The notes beneath the pieces were generated by a model. It was given only the letters and a program-made list of their open reading frames with translations, searched no databases and had not been told where the DNA came from. Both the position numbers and the translations under genes were made by a program. Source: Actinostola sp. cb2023 (Eukaryota > Cnidaria > Anthozoa > Actiniaria > Actinostolidae). From it: 64,000 bases of DNA. Below, piece by piece: positions 20,262 through 29,596 of the stretch; the stretch's first letter is position 1; every line of letters begins with the position of its first letter. The stretch spans positions 62,001-126,000 of the forward strand of contig JAUJYZ010000760.1 in NCBI GenBank assembly GCA_033675265.1. Reading direction: 5' to 3'.

Positions 20262-20951
20262 ATGATCCTGGTCACCAACCCCACCTATTTTAAATCAATC
20301 GTATCTTTTTTGAGAACCTTTAGAGCCTGTCAAGTCATACTTAGCTTCGATTCTGACATTCTAGAGATTTATGCCAAGGATATTGAATCTATCCACTTTC
20401 TTAAAGCAAACGTAAAAATAAAACAAGATCGTCCTATTGTCTGCAGCTCAATAAAAGTTAGATTGGAAGATCTTAAAGAAGTATTCAACAGTATTGATAG
20501 AGAAGTGACAGAATTGAAAATGGATCTTAATCCTCTGGAGATGTTGGAGGCTGTGATTGCTTCTCCTACGAGAACAATACAAGTCAGTATTCTTTACCAA
20601 CGTGTACAACCGCCGACACTGTGGGAAAAAATAGACTTTCCTTTATCCTGGTCCATGGCACAGAAGGCTTTCAAGAAAAGCTTCTCCAATCAAGGGCAGA
20701 TTGAAAGATACATTCGCATCACCGGCACCGCTGCAGGGCAAATACAATTAGAGACGAATAAGGCCCATCATGTCGTCTGCAAGGAAACTTTATACACCGA
20801 GGCAAAGGCGGCCGAATCCACGGAATTCCTTATAAGTTTAGATCTCATTAAAAGGAATCTTACGTTGCCCTGTAAGAAACTTACTATAAGCTGTTCAAAA
20901 GAGGTCCTGCAGCTTTCGTCCTCTGCAATAACTATTAGAACAGTGCTGTGA
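20262..20951 (+). CDS. Possible PCNA/VLTF1-like sliding-clamp protein (229 aa)
   Basis: No strict motif. The architecture suggests a two-domain clamp: an N-terminal FKSIVSFLRTFRACQVILSFDSDILEIYAKD segment resembles the PCNA start (helix, strand, 'D...L.I.A.D'), then FLKANVKI...PIVCSSIKVRLEDLKEVFNSI like the PCNA 'L.......I.V.L..L.K.L' region. The C-terminal half has FLISLDLIKRNL and LTISCSKEVLQL, where PCNA has its '.F....L..... ..V.L....D.P' strands. Length is ~30 residues below PCNA. Vaccinia VLTF-1 (G8R) has been proposed to be a PCNA structural relative, and here the neighbour is VLTF3-like. The assignment is a hypothesis. The gene overlaps the end of the convergent BRO gene by 17 bp. Confidence 0.35.
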   Translation: MILVTNPTYFKSIVSFLRTFRACQVILSFDSDILEIYAKDIESIHFLKANVKIKQDRPIVCSSIKVRLEDLKEVFNSIDREVTELKMDLNPLEMLEAVIASPTRTIQVSILYQRVQPPTLWEKIDFPLSWSMAQKAFKKSFSNQGQIERYIRITGTAAGQIQLETNKAHHVVCKETLYTEAKAAESTEFLISLDLIKRNLTLPCKKLTISCSKEVLQLSSSAITIRTVL

Positions 20952-21819
20952 CCTGACCCGCCGTTTTGGTCGGGCAGCTGCAGATTTTATGAAAATACAG
21001 CTCGTGATTTCTTAAGGTTCTTCTTGATTTAAATTTCCTACAACAGTAGGCGCACAATACTCTAATATCTTCACAATACGTGTTTAGCTCTTTTATAATA
21101 AGATCGTAATCGTTGGAGACAACACATTTGAATCCATTATCTTCATACCGCTCCAATAGATTCTCCTGATTGGCCGACAGAATTCCTTTTCCCGTGGGTG
21201 TTTTAAATTCAATGCAAAGTCCCCAATATTTTTTATGATAATTATTAATGATCAAATCGGGCTGCCCCTTCATATAACCTTTTCTATAAGAGTTAATTCT
21301 TTTAGAACTCGAGTCTTGATTTTCACCTAAGCCAGCCACGATCAGTAAATAGGGATGGAAGCGCCTGATATAGCCAACTACTTTAGTGTGCAAATCGTAT
21401 TCGTTTTGTATCTTAAACATCAGCTGGTTGTTACCGACACTGTAAGAACCACGCTTTCTTATAGAGGGTAATACCTCTTCGAATACCCATCTTTGGAATT
21501 GTTTAGCCGCTGGCATCTTAGAGCCGAAGATCAAAGAGTATAATCCAGGTTCTTTAATGAAAATAGTATGTGGTTGTACAGGGGGCGTCGTTTTAACGCC
21601 CCCTTGATCAAGAGGGGTCCGTTTTAACACCCCCTTGTTTTCTATGTTTTTCCATTCTGTTTTATATTCTTCATCAACATGCTCTCTTATTGCCTGCCTT
21701 GTGTCGGCATATTCTAAAGCTTCTGCGATGTCTTTACCTTTAAACCACACTTCATCAGCACCTTTAAATGCTGAAATAGATGAATTCAATTCTAAGTTTT
21801 CATAGAGTTGCAGTTCCAT
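20935..21819 (-). CDS. BRO-N + VRR-NUC nuclease + C2H2 zinc-finger fusion (294 aa)
   Basis: Residues ~1-125 are a BRO N-terminal domain (VWFKGKDIAEALEY, YSLIFGSKMPAAKQFQRWVFEEVLPSIRK). Residues ~140-250 look like a VRR-NUC/PD-(D/E)xK nuclease: GQPDLI (D188), then IEFKTPTGKG (E204, K206) and SANQ. The C-terminus has a CAYCCRKF...H...H finger (C256, C259, H272, H277). BRO domains bind DNA and occur in large DNA viruses and phages; VRR-NUC enzymes cut branched DNA. A role in replication-intermediate processing is inferred. The start overlaps the upstream gene's end by 20 bp, and the end overlaps the convergent clamp-like gene by 17 bp. Confidence 0.7.
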   Translation of the reverse strand: MELQLYENLELNSSISAFKGADEVWFKGKDIAEALEYADTRQAIREHVDEEYKTEWKNIENKGVLKRTPLDQGGVKTTPPVQPHTIFIKEPGLYSLIFGSKMPAAKQFQRWVFEEVLPSIRKRGSYSVGNNQLMFKIQNEYDLHTKVVGYIRRFHPYLLIVAGLGENQDSSSKRINSYRKGYMKGQPDLIINNYHKKYWGLCIEFKTPTGKGILSANQENLLERYEDNGFKCVVSNDYDLIIKELNTYCEDIRVLCAYCCRKFKSRRTLRNHELYFHKICSCPTKTAGQVTALF

Positions 21820-22342
21820 GTTCTATATCTAGGGTATCGATGTCCTCAATACCTGATACTACTGCTGGGGCAAAATTAACATGTTTGGCCACTTGAACCA
21901 GACAGCTTGACAAGGCCACCATTCTGCCGCCTTTTAAAAGAAGGTATCCTGCGATATTATTCAACTCTTGGGTCAACACCTCATTGGCCTTCAAATCCTC
22001 ACACAATTCTTTATTATTATCAATAGGGATGGCATAAGAAGCCAATCCTACGGCAAGCTCTAGGGCTGAACTCACTAAACCTTGTGTGATCTTATTCCCT
22101 AGAACCGTCTGATATCTGTTAAAATACTTATCCACCTCCTTGGTAGGCAACTTCTTCACATCGCCTAAAGACATTTTAATTCCAGTATACTGGTCAATCG
22201 TACCAAGTACGGACAAGATACATAATTGTTCACGTTTTTCTTCTACTTCCACAGAATCTATAACTTTCTTCTTCCCAGCCTTCTTCTTTACCACTTCCTC
22301 GGGTACAGTTTCCTCTGCATATTGGTCTAGAATGGATGCCAT
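21800..22342 (-). CDS. Conserved-looking Polinton protein of unknown function (180 aa)
   Basis: Acidic/basic N-terminus (VVKKKAGKKKVIDS) followed by an all-helical body (SLGDVKKLPTKEVDKYFNRYQTVLG, LVSSALELAVGLASYAI). No catalytic motif recognised. Start ATG in CTCTAATATATG, overlapping the ATPase stop by 16 bp. Position between ATPase and BRO gene and the compact overlaps suggest co-expression with packaging genes; function not assigned. Confidence 0.6.
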   Translation of the reverse strand: MASILDQYAEETVPEEVVKKKAGKKKVIDSVEVEEKREQLCILSVLGTIDQYTGIKMSLGDVKKLPTKEVDKYFNRYQTVLGNKITQGLVSSALELAVGLASYAIPIDNNKELCEDLKANEVLTQELNNIAGYLLLKGGRMVALSSCLVQVAKHVNFAPAVVSGIEDIDTLDIEHGTATL

Positions 22343-22965
22343 ATATTAGAGGGAATTTCTAAATAATGATTATAAGGATGCCTTAAAGAAAAACACATTC
22401 TTGAATATTTTTCAGATTTTAATGTTTTAATAAAAGACTTCCGTTCTTCAAGAGGCATATTTCCACCATATTCCTCAAACAGAGTTTTTTCACACAGAAG
22501 ATTAGGATTATAAAATGAAATAATACATCCAACATTTTCCCGAAAGGGTTTGGCTATAGAGGACAATTGTTGTGTTAATACCCATAAGGATAACAATTCA
22601 TGTCTCCCACTGAAGGCCAACTTAATAAACTTGTTCGATCTTTGTTTGAGATCCTTTGAAAATGCGCAATCGTCTAATATGATTAATGTGTTTGTACCAG
22701 AGAATACTATTTGACAGCATGAAAGCAAATCGTTTATCTCATCCACATTATCTGATTCTGGGGACAGAACAATAAACCTTGAATCCTTATTTGCAAACCC
22801 TCTATAAGTTTTATTTTTCGAATAGGTTGGGCAGATCAAAACCACATATTCAAAAACATTTCTATAGGACCCTCTTAGAGTCTCCACTAAATATTTGGTT
22901 TTGCCACAATTCGTCGGCCCTACTATTATACAGTGAAAGGGCACCTGATCTTTCAATTCTTCCAT
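22327..22965 (-). CDS. A32-like (FtsK/HerA) genome-packaging ATPase
   Basis: Walker A GPTNCGKT at residues 16-23, Walker B TLIILDDC at 93-100 (acids D98, D99), then GRHELLSLWVLTQQLSSI with the sensor-type Gln. In Polintons, adenovirus-like elements and NCLDVs this ATPase pumps DNA into capsids. The length (212 aa) fits the short Polinton form. It lies 3 bp downstream of the capsid gene stop, with start ATG in TTAATATATGG. Frame intact. Confidence 0.9.
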   Translation of the reverse strand: MEELKDQVPFHCIIVGPTNCGKTKYLVETLRGSYRNVFEYVVLICPTYSKNKTYRGFANKDSRFIVLSPESDNVDEINDLLSCCQIVFSGTNTLIILDDCAFSKDLKQRSNKFIKLAFSGRHELLSLWVLTQQLSSIAKPFRENVGCIISFYNPNLLCEKTLFEEYGGNMPLEERKSFIKTLKSEKYSRMCFSLRHPYNHYLEIPSNIWHPF

Positions 22966-22968
22966 ATA

Positions 22969-24213
22969 TTAATACAGAATCGCTTTCAAACTGCTGCCTT
23001 GAATTTCCATCAGGGCGTCGGCAATGACAAACATATAGCATGTTAAAGTTCCTGACCCGCCAACTTTCCTCTTCATCTCTAGTTTAACGCCATCTTTTGT
23101 GCTATTCAACAATAGGCCGTTTCCATGAATTTTATTATCGGCAAAGGTTCTCAAATCAATCCATAGGGCGAATTTATCTGAATAAAAGTCTTTAGGCGTG
23201 ATATTATCAGTCTCACCAAATCTTGATCTAATCGAGTTCCAAAAATCTGTGGGTAACATGCCCTTCGAATACAACTTGTTTGGCATTCCGTCAACATTGA
23301 CATTAACTTGTGTGATACTAGGAGAGACAAACTTTTCACTATCTCTAGCACCTACGACGTACGCCTCAGTAAATAGCATTAAAATACCACTCATCGACCG
23401 CCGGGGGATATTAACATGTTCGTTAATCACACTGTCATTGGCTTTATTAATCGTGAATGTCTTATGGAGAAGAATGTTCTCATAATAAAAACCTTTACCT
23501 ATTTGATAGGCCGATAAAGCTTCGCGTGCAAGATAATCACTAGCAATACACTCATATTCAAGCTCGATATTTGAAAGACTGTAAGTGTATGCTTTAGTTG
23601 CATCCGATGTTATTGTAACTTCTTTGCTTTGTGGAAGTGTAATCTCAAACGTTAGATTCTGAGAGAGTGCTTTTGCATAGAAAATGCCATGGGCGTCTAA
23701 AATAGAATGATTGATTGGCATTCGATATCTATCTCCATAAACAGCAGCCAGAGCTACCTCGTTTGCATCTGTAGACCCTTTATCGCCTGCAGCTGTTCTA
23801 AGCTTTCGCATATTAACCGTTGAAATACCCTCACGCAACCTATTCTCCCGTTCTCTTTTCGATAAATAGAGATCATTATAGGTTTCAAACAGATCGATAC
23901 GATGCGTGTCTTGAAGAGTCTCCCCACCATACAAAACTCTCATATGAGATTTTAGAGCTCTACTTAAATTATTAATAATTGTGTTATTAACATGTCCTGC
24001 AGCAGCTAAAGTTAATTTAAAGATCAGTGCAATAGATCCAGGCACATACACCACATTTTCTGATAACTTTGGAATGTGGATATAAAGGGTTTCTCCTGGA
24101 TTGGCTGAAGAGGGGTTGAAAGTCACACGATGAACCGTTTTTTCAGCTTTCAAACCATAAGGCTGTTTGTAGTCTCGATTGACATCCAATATTTCCGGAA
24201 TAGATTGCGTCAT
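22969..24213 (-). CDS. Major capsid protein, double jelly-roll (414 aa)
   Basis: The start at 24213 (MTQSIPEIL, in ATTATATATG) is chosen over an upstream in-frame ATG at 24456, because that extension would run through the integrase gene. The protein is beta-rich, with an N-terminal HIPKLSENVVYVPGSIALIFKL block and two repeats of the strand pattern expected of the Polinton major capsid protein, the relative of adenovirus hexon and NCLDV capsids. Length and position next to the packaging ATPase match the Polinton core. No stop or frameshift. Assignment from gene order plus pattern. Confidence 0.8.
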   Translation of the reverse strand: MTQSIPEILDVNRDYKQPYGLKAEKTVHRVTFNPSSANPGETLYIHIPKLSENVVYVPGSIALIFKLTLAAAGHVNNTIINNLSRALKSHMRVLYGGETLQDTHRIDLFETYNDLYLSKRERENRLREGISTVNMRKLRTAAGDKGSTDANEVALAAVYGDRYRMPINHSILDAHGIFYAKALSQNLTFEITLPQSKEVTITSDATKAYTYSLSNIELEYECIASDYLAREALSAYQIGKGFYYENILLHKTFTINKANDSVINEHVNIPRRSMSGILMLFTEAYVVGARDSEKFVSPSITQVNVNVDGMPNKLYSKGMLPTDFWNSIRSRFGETDNITPKDFYSDKFALWIDLRTFADNKIHGNGLLLNSTKDGVKLEMKRKVGGSGTLTCYMFVIADALMEIQGSSLKAILY

Positions 24214-24218
24214 ATATA
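24214..24218. promoter_or_regulatory. 5-bp divergent start region between capsid and integrase genes
   Basis: CAT-ATATA-ATG: two start codons face away across five bases, so the AT element must serve both and 5' leaders are essentially absent, or transcription starts inside the opposite gene. Confidence 0.55.
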
Positions 24219-25196
24219 ATGGACAAGAAACTTTCAAAAATATACTATTCAGCCGTTGGATATTGGAAAGGTTATGACGCGATCCATCAATTAGCAGACG
24301 CCGCAAATATAGCGGATAAAAATAGTGTAAAGAATTGGTTAGAAAAACAAGCGCTGTGGCAGATCTATTTACCGCCTCCGAAATACATTCCCAGACCGCA
24401 TTGGGATATTTCAAAGCCAAATGAAATACATCAAGCAGATCTTTTATTTTTACCACATGATACTGTTAAAAGAAAGACTTACAAATATGCTCTAGTAGTC
24501 GTGGATATAGCCAGCAGATATGTTGACGCCGAACCTTTGACGTCTAAGTACTCCACAGAAGTATCTAAAGCTTTTAATAAAATATATTCTAGAAAATTAC
24601 AATGGCCTGATACAATAATGGTAGATCCCGGCACTGAATTTAAGGGCGAAGTTACATCGATTATGAAAAAAATACAAAGATCAGAAGCTGGAAATCATAG
24701 AGCGCAATCCTTAGTGGAGCGCGCTAATCGAACTATTTCTGAAAAGTTATTCAGCCATCAATATGCCCAAGAAATGTTGGAAGAGGGTAGATCCCGTGAA
24801 TGGGTGGAAAGATTACCTGATGTCATAAAATCTATTAACAGCGGGGTAAAGAGAATTACTGGAGACACCCCTAGCGAATCCATAAAGCTAAAAAAAGTGG
24901 ATCAACCGAAAGAGGTTAATTATAAAAGACCTGTTGGATTAAAAGAGAAAAGATTGCCGGCAGGTGTGAAAGTTAGATATTTATACGCTCCTGGCGAATT
25001 GGAGGGCGGTGAAAAAAGACGTGCTACTGATCCGATATGGTCTATGGAAATGCACGACATAACCCGAATACAGATATCCCCCGATCAACCTGTATTATAT
25101 TTCCTTTCTGACGGGGCTCCAAGACGTTCTTTTGTTCGAGAGGAATTACAAGTCGTTCCTGAAGACACTCAGCCACCGCCAGACAGTGTTTTATAA
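24219..25196 (+). CDS. Polinton RVE-type integrase (325 aa)
   Basis: DDE-type core: D74 (HQADLLF), with VVDIASRY at 94-101, D136 (MVDPGTEF) and E167 (LVERANRTISEKLF). This integrase inserts the element and makes the 6-bp duplication. The D136-E167 gap is 30 residues rather than the usual 35 or so; the loop just before IQRSEAGNH looks shortened by about 4-5 residues, which could weaken activity. The C-terminal RRSFVREELQVV region resembles the beta barrel that follows in this family. Start is ATATAATG, back to back with the capsid gene. Confidence 0.9.
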   Translation: MDKKLSKIYYSAVGYWKGYDAIHQLADAANIADKNSVKNWLEKQALWQIYLPPPKYIPRPHWDISKPNEIHQADLLFLPHDTVKRKTYKYALVVVDIASRYVDAEPLTSKYSTEVSKAFNKIYSRKLQWPDTIMVDPGTEFKGEVTSIMKKIQRSEAGNHRAQSLVERANRTISEKLFSHQYAQEMLEEGRSREWVERLPDVIKSINSGVKRITGDTPSESIKLKKVDQPKEVNYKRPVGLKEKRLPAGVKVRYLYAPGELEGGEKRRATDPIWSMEMHDITRIQISPDQPVLYFLSDGAPRRSFVREELQVVPEDTQPPPDSVL

Positions 25197-25200
25197 CTTT

Positions 25201-25359
25201 TCATCTTCTTTTTACAAACTTACGCTTCGCATGCACCGGCATTTGTCTGCCGCCGAATGTCTTTTTACAAGCAGAACAGATTCTGTACATCACCCCACCG
25301 GACGTGTGATAAAATAATCTTTGGGGCAGGAAAGGTTTCTTACACTCTGAACATTCCAT
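25201..25359 (-). CDS. Small zinc-ribbon protein (52 aa)
   Basis: Start ATG at 25359 in GTATAGATATG. CSECKKPFLPQRLFYH and CSACKKTFGGR give two CxxC pairs, then a Lys/Arg-rich tail (HAKRKFVKRR). Likely nucleic-acid binding. An upstream in-frame ATG lies inside the PolB end, so the shorter start is preferred. It sits between integrase and PolB stops. Confidence 0.55.
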   Translation of the reverse strand: MECSECKKPFLPQRLFYHTSGGVMYRICSACKKTFGGRQMPVHAKRKFVKRR

Positions 25360-25384
25360 ATCTATACAGGACTGTGTTATAACC

Positions 25385-28300
25385 TCAGATAGAGTGGGTG
25401 TGAATTTGATCTGCAAGAATGATTCTTTTGTCATCTTCTCTGGACAGCGCTACTTTATGAATGGTTTCAGAAAAGAGCTGGTGCTTGTAACTTCGAATCA
25501 CATTCATCTTTCGAAAGACTTTGGCCCCAGAGAACAGACACGTCTTATAATCTTCAAAGTCCAGATCTTTCTTGACCACCGACCTTTTAATCCCTTTGCA
25601 TTTCTTTTCCTCTTTCTCTTCTGTTTTGTAAGCATACAATTTGCTTCTCAGTCCGACGAACTCGGTTATTTCGCCTTCTGCAGCCGTTTCGTCTTTCATC
25701 TTACCAATGACTTTCTTATTCACCCAAACACCAATAGGATGCTTTTTAGAATAGGCACTGGTGTCAAATCTTTCTAAAACATCCTCTTGTATGTCTTTGT
25801 AGAAATCTTCTGTTTGGATCTCATACATCAACGAATCTGTATCGGTGAACAACAGTTCCGAAGTCTTGAATTTCTTTTTGAAGTAATTGTAGTGAAAATC
25901 GTACATGAGAGATTTTGACAGATCAAGGATGGACATCCCCAAATAGACAGGCTTGTTGAAGACCAATTCTGTTTTTCTCATGTGAACCGCACAAAGATGT
26001 TCTGAAAAGATAGTTCTGCGATAAAAGTTAGGCTGCGCCACCAGCTTGGCCGCTTGCTTCTCTGTAGAGATGAGTTTGATGTCTTGCCGATTACGGATGT
26101 TTTCCATAGTTTTGCCAAACACGCTGTTGTTCATCAACTTAAAGAAATCCTTCTCAAAATCATTCTTGGCCGCCGTTCGAAGTTCTGTGTTCAAGTGTAT
26201 GTATTTTTTCAACCAGTCCGATTCGTGAAAGACAATCCCTCTGTGTATTTGGGTGATCTTCATCCCCAGACTCTCGTACAACTTCAAAGTGTGATGGTGC
26301 ACCACATATTTAGATCTGTTTCGAGTCGTCGGCACCAACTTCCCCACTTTGCTCAACACCAAATGTTCTGGAGCCAAAGGGTACTCGTCGTGCAATGCGT
26401 GCAACTCCTCAGGATATTCCAAATCCACTTCTAAAATACACGAATACTTTTCCCAACAACGCAACTTGCTGGCACTCATCCATTTGAACCCGTGAGTAGG
26501 AAGAGGCTCCGACATAGCCCAACCGTAAAGATTGTTGGCGTCCAAATATTTAATAAAGACAGAGTCTTCTTCCTTTTTATAATCTTTCATGTATTTATTA
26601 TTGGCCTGGGCATACCTTTTGCTAATCATACTCACACCGCCGCGGATTCCCTTTTCCACCATCAAAAGCATGTCCACATCCGTCAGAAGTTCCAACCGAA
26701 TCCGGGTCATCTTCAACATAGCGTCCCAAGACAATCCTGGCGCGGTGTAATACCAACACGGATCCAGCGTGTAGTTTTCCAGACACACGTCTCTAAAAGC
26801 TTCAAACGCATCCATCAACAAAAGAACATCAGAAAGAAGATACAGATTATGATAATCTCTCATCGTGTTCATTTTAAACACCTTCCAGACGTTCTGTGCA
26901 TGTTGATAATCCTCGTCTGAAATATCCGCATCGTTGAGTTTGGAAAAGAACTCTTCCTTCTTGGGAAGCGCGGTCTCGTCTAACTTGGACAAACAGTTCA
27001 TATAATCGTAGGGATACACTCCCTTTCTCAACAGCAAATCCAATTCCTCACCTTCGAAGAACTTAGACGTATTTATGAACTGTTCTTTTTTGAGATTTCC
27101 CACCAGCTTGTCCAACCCAGAAGACATGAATTTGAAGCTGTCAATGAATCGAAGTTCGCGCTTGATGAATATTGTTTTTATATTTTTTACTTTTTTTATC
27201 TTTTTTGAAAAAACTGTCCACCACAATGTTCTTTTTGAAGGAAATGTATTTCTCTTCATTGTTGGGAATGCAATCGATCTTACCGTCAGAAAACCCCAAA
27301 CTCTTTATAAACAAATGGGCATCGTACCCCGCCAAATTATGGAAAATCACGGGAATGTGTTTGGGGATTATATAATTCAAGTTGCAAACCTCATGAGCCG
27401 CGCCCCGATACAAGCCCGTAAAATGATCGTGATCGCGAACCTTATCGTCTTTCAGCTTTCGGCCACAAATGAAACAATCCGTCGCATTCTCATAATCCTC
27501 CCTACTCTCTTCAGTCATCAAAATATTTTGTTTTTTTATTTTAGCGATCTTTCTAATATATCTTTTTCCAACTTCTCCACAAACAACAATCCAAGATCTT
27601 CGTCTTCTTCCGTGGCGGTGTATCGAACAACCTTCGGCTCAAACAAATCATCATGCGCTTTAATCACATAACAGAATCCAGACGGTTTATGTTTTTGATA
27701 TTTTTCAGTATTATTTCTCTTCTTCTGCTTCAAAGGTTCTGTAAAACATTCAAAATCTGCATAAACTACAAAAGGCACTCTCATACTATGATTGTAATTC
27801 TTGAACGCGACAACAGATCCTTTCTCCGGCAAAGTGATCTTTATCGATTGATGCTCCTCACAGTATTCTGAATGCTTCTCCAACGAAACCTCTGTTTTAA
27901 AAGAAATAAGACATCGCTCACAAAAATACCTCGTTCCCGTGTGGTTTTGTAATTTGCGCGGACAACAATCGACTCATACTCTTTATCCAACAATAATGCT
28001 GAGTAGTGTCATTTGAAATCAACAACAAATTAATAGTTTGTTCTCTATCCCCATTGGTGCTAATCCTCAACGGATAAACACTTTCATTCCACCCATAGAC
28101 ATTTACAGCATATTTTTAATTGTTCTTTTCAAATATTTTAATCATATCCAACGTCACTGGAAACTCAAGCCCGCTCCAGTCTAAAGTTTCCGCGTTCTTT
28201 TTCAGAACTTTGGATATTCTTTCTCTGTCTCTAACTGGGGTGAAAATAGATACTGTAATAGCCCATTTAAAACATTGGTTGTCTTTGTTTTCCATGTTAA

Positions 28301-28784
28301 TTACAGCATTTTTCTTCTGCAGTTTCAGCGGCAAAGCAATGTATGATTTACCTCGCAAAGGAATATATTTATCAAGGTTAATGTCTAGAGCCACAACCCT
28401 TCTGAAGATCCATCCAGACCCCTTGTTTTGAAAGGTGTCAAGCTTCTCCAACATATCCTCCTGCATCAAATCGTATGCCTCACCCACATCAGACGCATCG
28501 GTGATCGTCTTTATTTCCGAATGAAAGTAGGGAATAGTGGAAGTCTTCTTTTTATAAAACTCAGCCTCTAAGATAAGTTTCGTTTTAAACGGCTTCTTCT
28601 GTTCATGAATCAGCCGAACTACATTATCCTTCATATCCTTCATAAATGTTTTAGCATCCATTCTATTCCTTCCTTCTATTCTCATAGTTCTCATGAATCC
28701 TTTCAACGCAGACGCTTTCTTTTTGAAAACGAAATCGTCTTTCTCCAACCATTCCGACAACTCATTTACTGTAAGCCCCTTCAT
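25385..28784 (-). pseudogene. polB: Protein-primed family B DNA polymerase (Polinton PolB), interrupted
   Basis: Start ATG at 28784 (MKGLTVNELSEWL) just inside the right TIR. Exonuclease motifs: VYADFECF (Exo I, ~27750), FHNLAGYDAHLF (Exo II, ~27330) and YLLSDVLLL (Exo III). Polymerase motifs: DANNLYGWAM (A), NNSVFGKTMENI (B) and DTDSLMYEI (C, ~25835). The C-terminal 624 codons (palm and thumb) are open. Upstream are an in-frame TAA at 28116-28118 and frame changes near 27950, 27530 and 27175; those at ~27530 and ~27175 lie in A/T homopolymers. This polymerase normally copies linear element DNA using a protein primer. As assembled it cannot be made; a homopolymer-biased assembly would explain the shifts but not the TAA. 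Confidence 0.9.
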
Positions 28785-28793
28785 ATACCTATA

Positions 28794-28933
28794 AAACCCA
28801 TGTTCTCAAATACATACCCCCCAGCGCCCTTTGTGAAACATACCTAAGTAGGGTAGCATATCTCAAAAATCAAAAAAGCGCTAGTATGCTAAAAATTAGA
28901 TTTATGCGTTGAAACAAACCTATCTACCCTACT
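28794..28933 (-). repeat. Polinton right terminal inverted repeat (140 bp)
   Basis: Perfect inverted copy of 12140-12279. Contains the same internal hairpin pairs. Confidence 0.95.
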
Positions 28934-28939
28934 TTGCGA
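28934..28939. repeat. Polinton target-site duplication, right
   Basis: TTGCGA, exact match to 12135-12140. Confidence 0.8.
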
Positions 28940-29590
28940 GTTCAGTTGAATTTTACAGTCCTTATGTTATTTGTCCTCTTTAGGTGACATAAAGTTATTT
29001 GGAGTGTAATTGCTTCGTTGTCTTTATCTTGGTCTTTGACTTATGTTCCTTTTCTCTTTTCCTCTGTTACTTGAGTCTTGAGTACCTTGCTAAACAACTC
29101 TACAACGGCTTAAAGTTCACATATCTTTTCTCGTCGGCTGTACACTCGTTTGTACAACTAATTAAGTATATGCGTTTTGCTCGTGCCTTCTCTCGTCGGT
29201 TGTACTCGCGCTACAACTCTTTATCTTTTGATATCTGGATGTGTTCCATGACTTGAATTAATCCTGGATGAGTTCCAGTTGCTGAATGACTTTGGATTCA
29301 CTTGAAAACTTGTCTCAAACTGTGTTCTTTAAATGTACTGTGCAGTGAACTCCACTGCGTGTAATAATGGGCGTATTTATATTACAGAACACAAAGGAAC
29401 ATTCCAACACTCTTTACTTAAATCAATTCGTTATTATCCTCATAAGTCACATTCCAACATACTACTACAGTATTACTAAATAACTTTGCGACAAGTAGTC
29501 GTTACCGAAATTTCAGCATACAGACCTTCTACCTACAATCGGCCCAAAATACCCGGGTGACGACCCCTCGCGGAGGTATTCGGATGTAGA
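28940..29590. other. Non-coding right flank of the Polinton
   Basis: No gene, motif or repeat that I can support. T-rich on the plus strand to about 29250. Confidence 0.4.
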
Positions 29591-29596
29591 CTGCAT

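Larger units (their letters stand above)
12140..28933. mobile_element. Polinton/Maverick (adintovirus-like) element, 16.8 kb, with TIRs and TSD
   Basis: The element is bounded by 140-bp perfect inverted repeats, 12140-12279 and 28794-28933, with AG...CT ends, and flanked by TTGCGA at 12135-12140 and 28934-28939 (the A overlaps the terminal AG). Polintons make 6-bp duplications and have AG termini, so the ends fit. Inside are the family hallmarks: protein-primed PolB, RVE integrase, double-jelly-roll capsid protein and A32-type ATPase. It also carries a BRO-N/VRR-NUC protein, a VLTF3-like factor, a possible clamp-like protein, coiled-coil and membrane proteins and small zinc proteins. An adenain-type protease was not recognised. 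Perfect TIRs argue for a recent insertion; broken PolB and three other damaged genes argue that this copy is no longer autonomous, unless the homopolymer shifts are assembly errors. Confidence 0.95.

Noticed and set aside
24214..24456. Longer N-terminus for the capsid protein (start at 24456)
   Set aside because: It would lie entirely across the start of the integrase gene, is not jelly-roll-like, and the AT-motif start at 24213 fits all neighbours.
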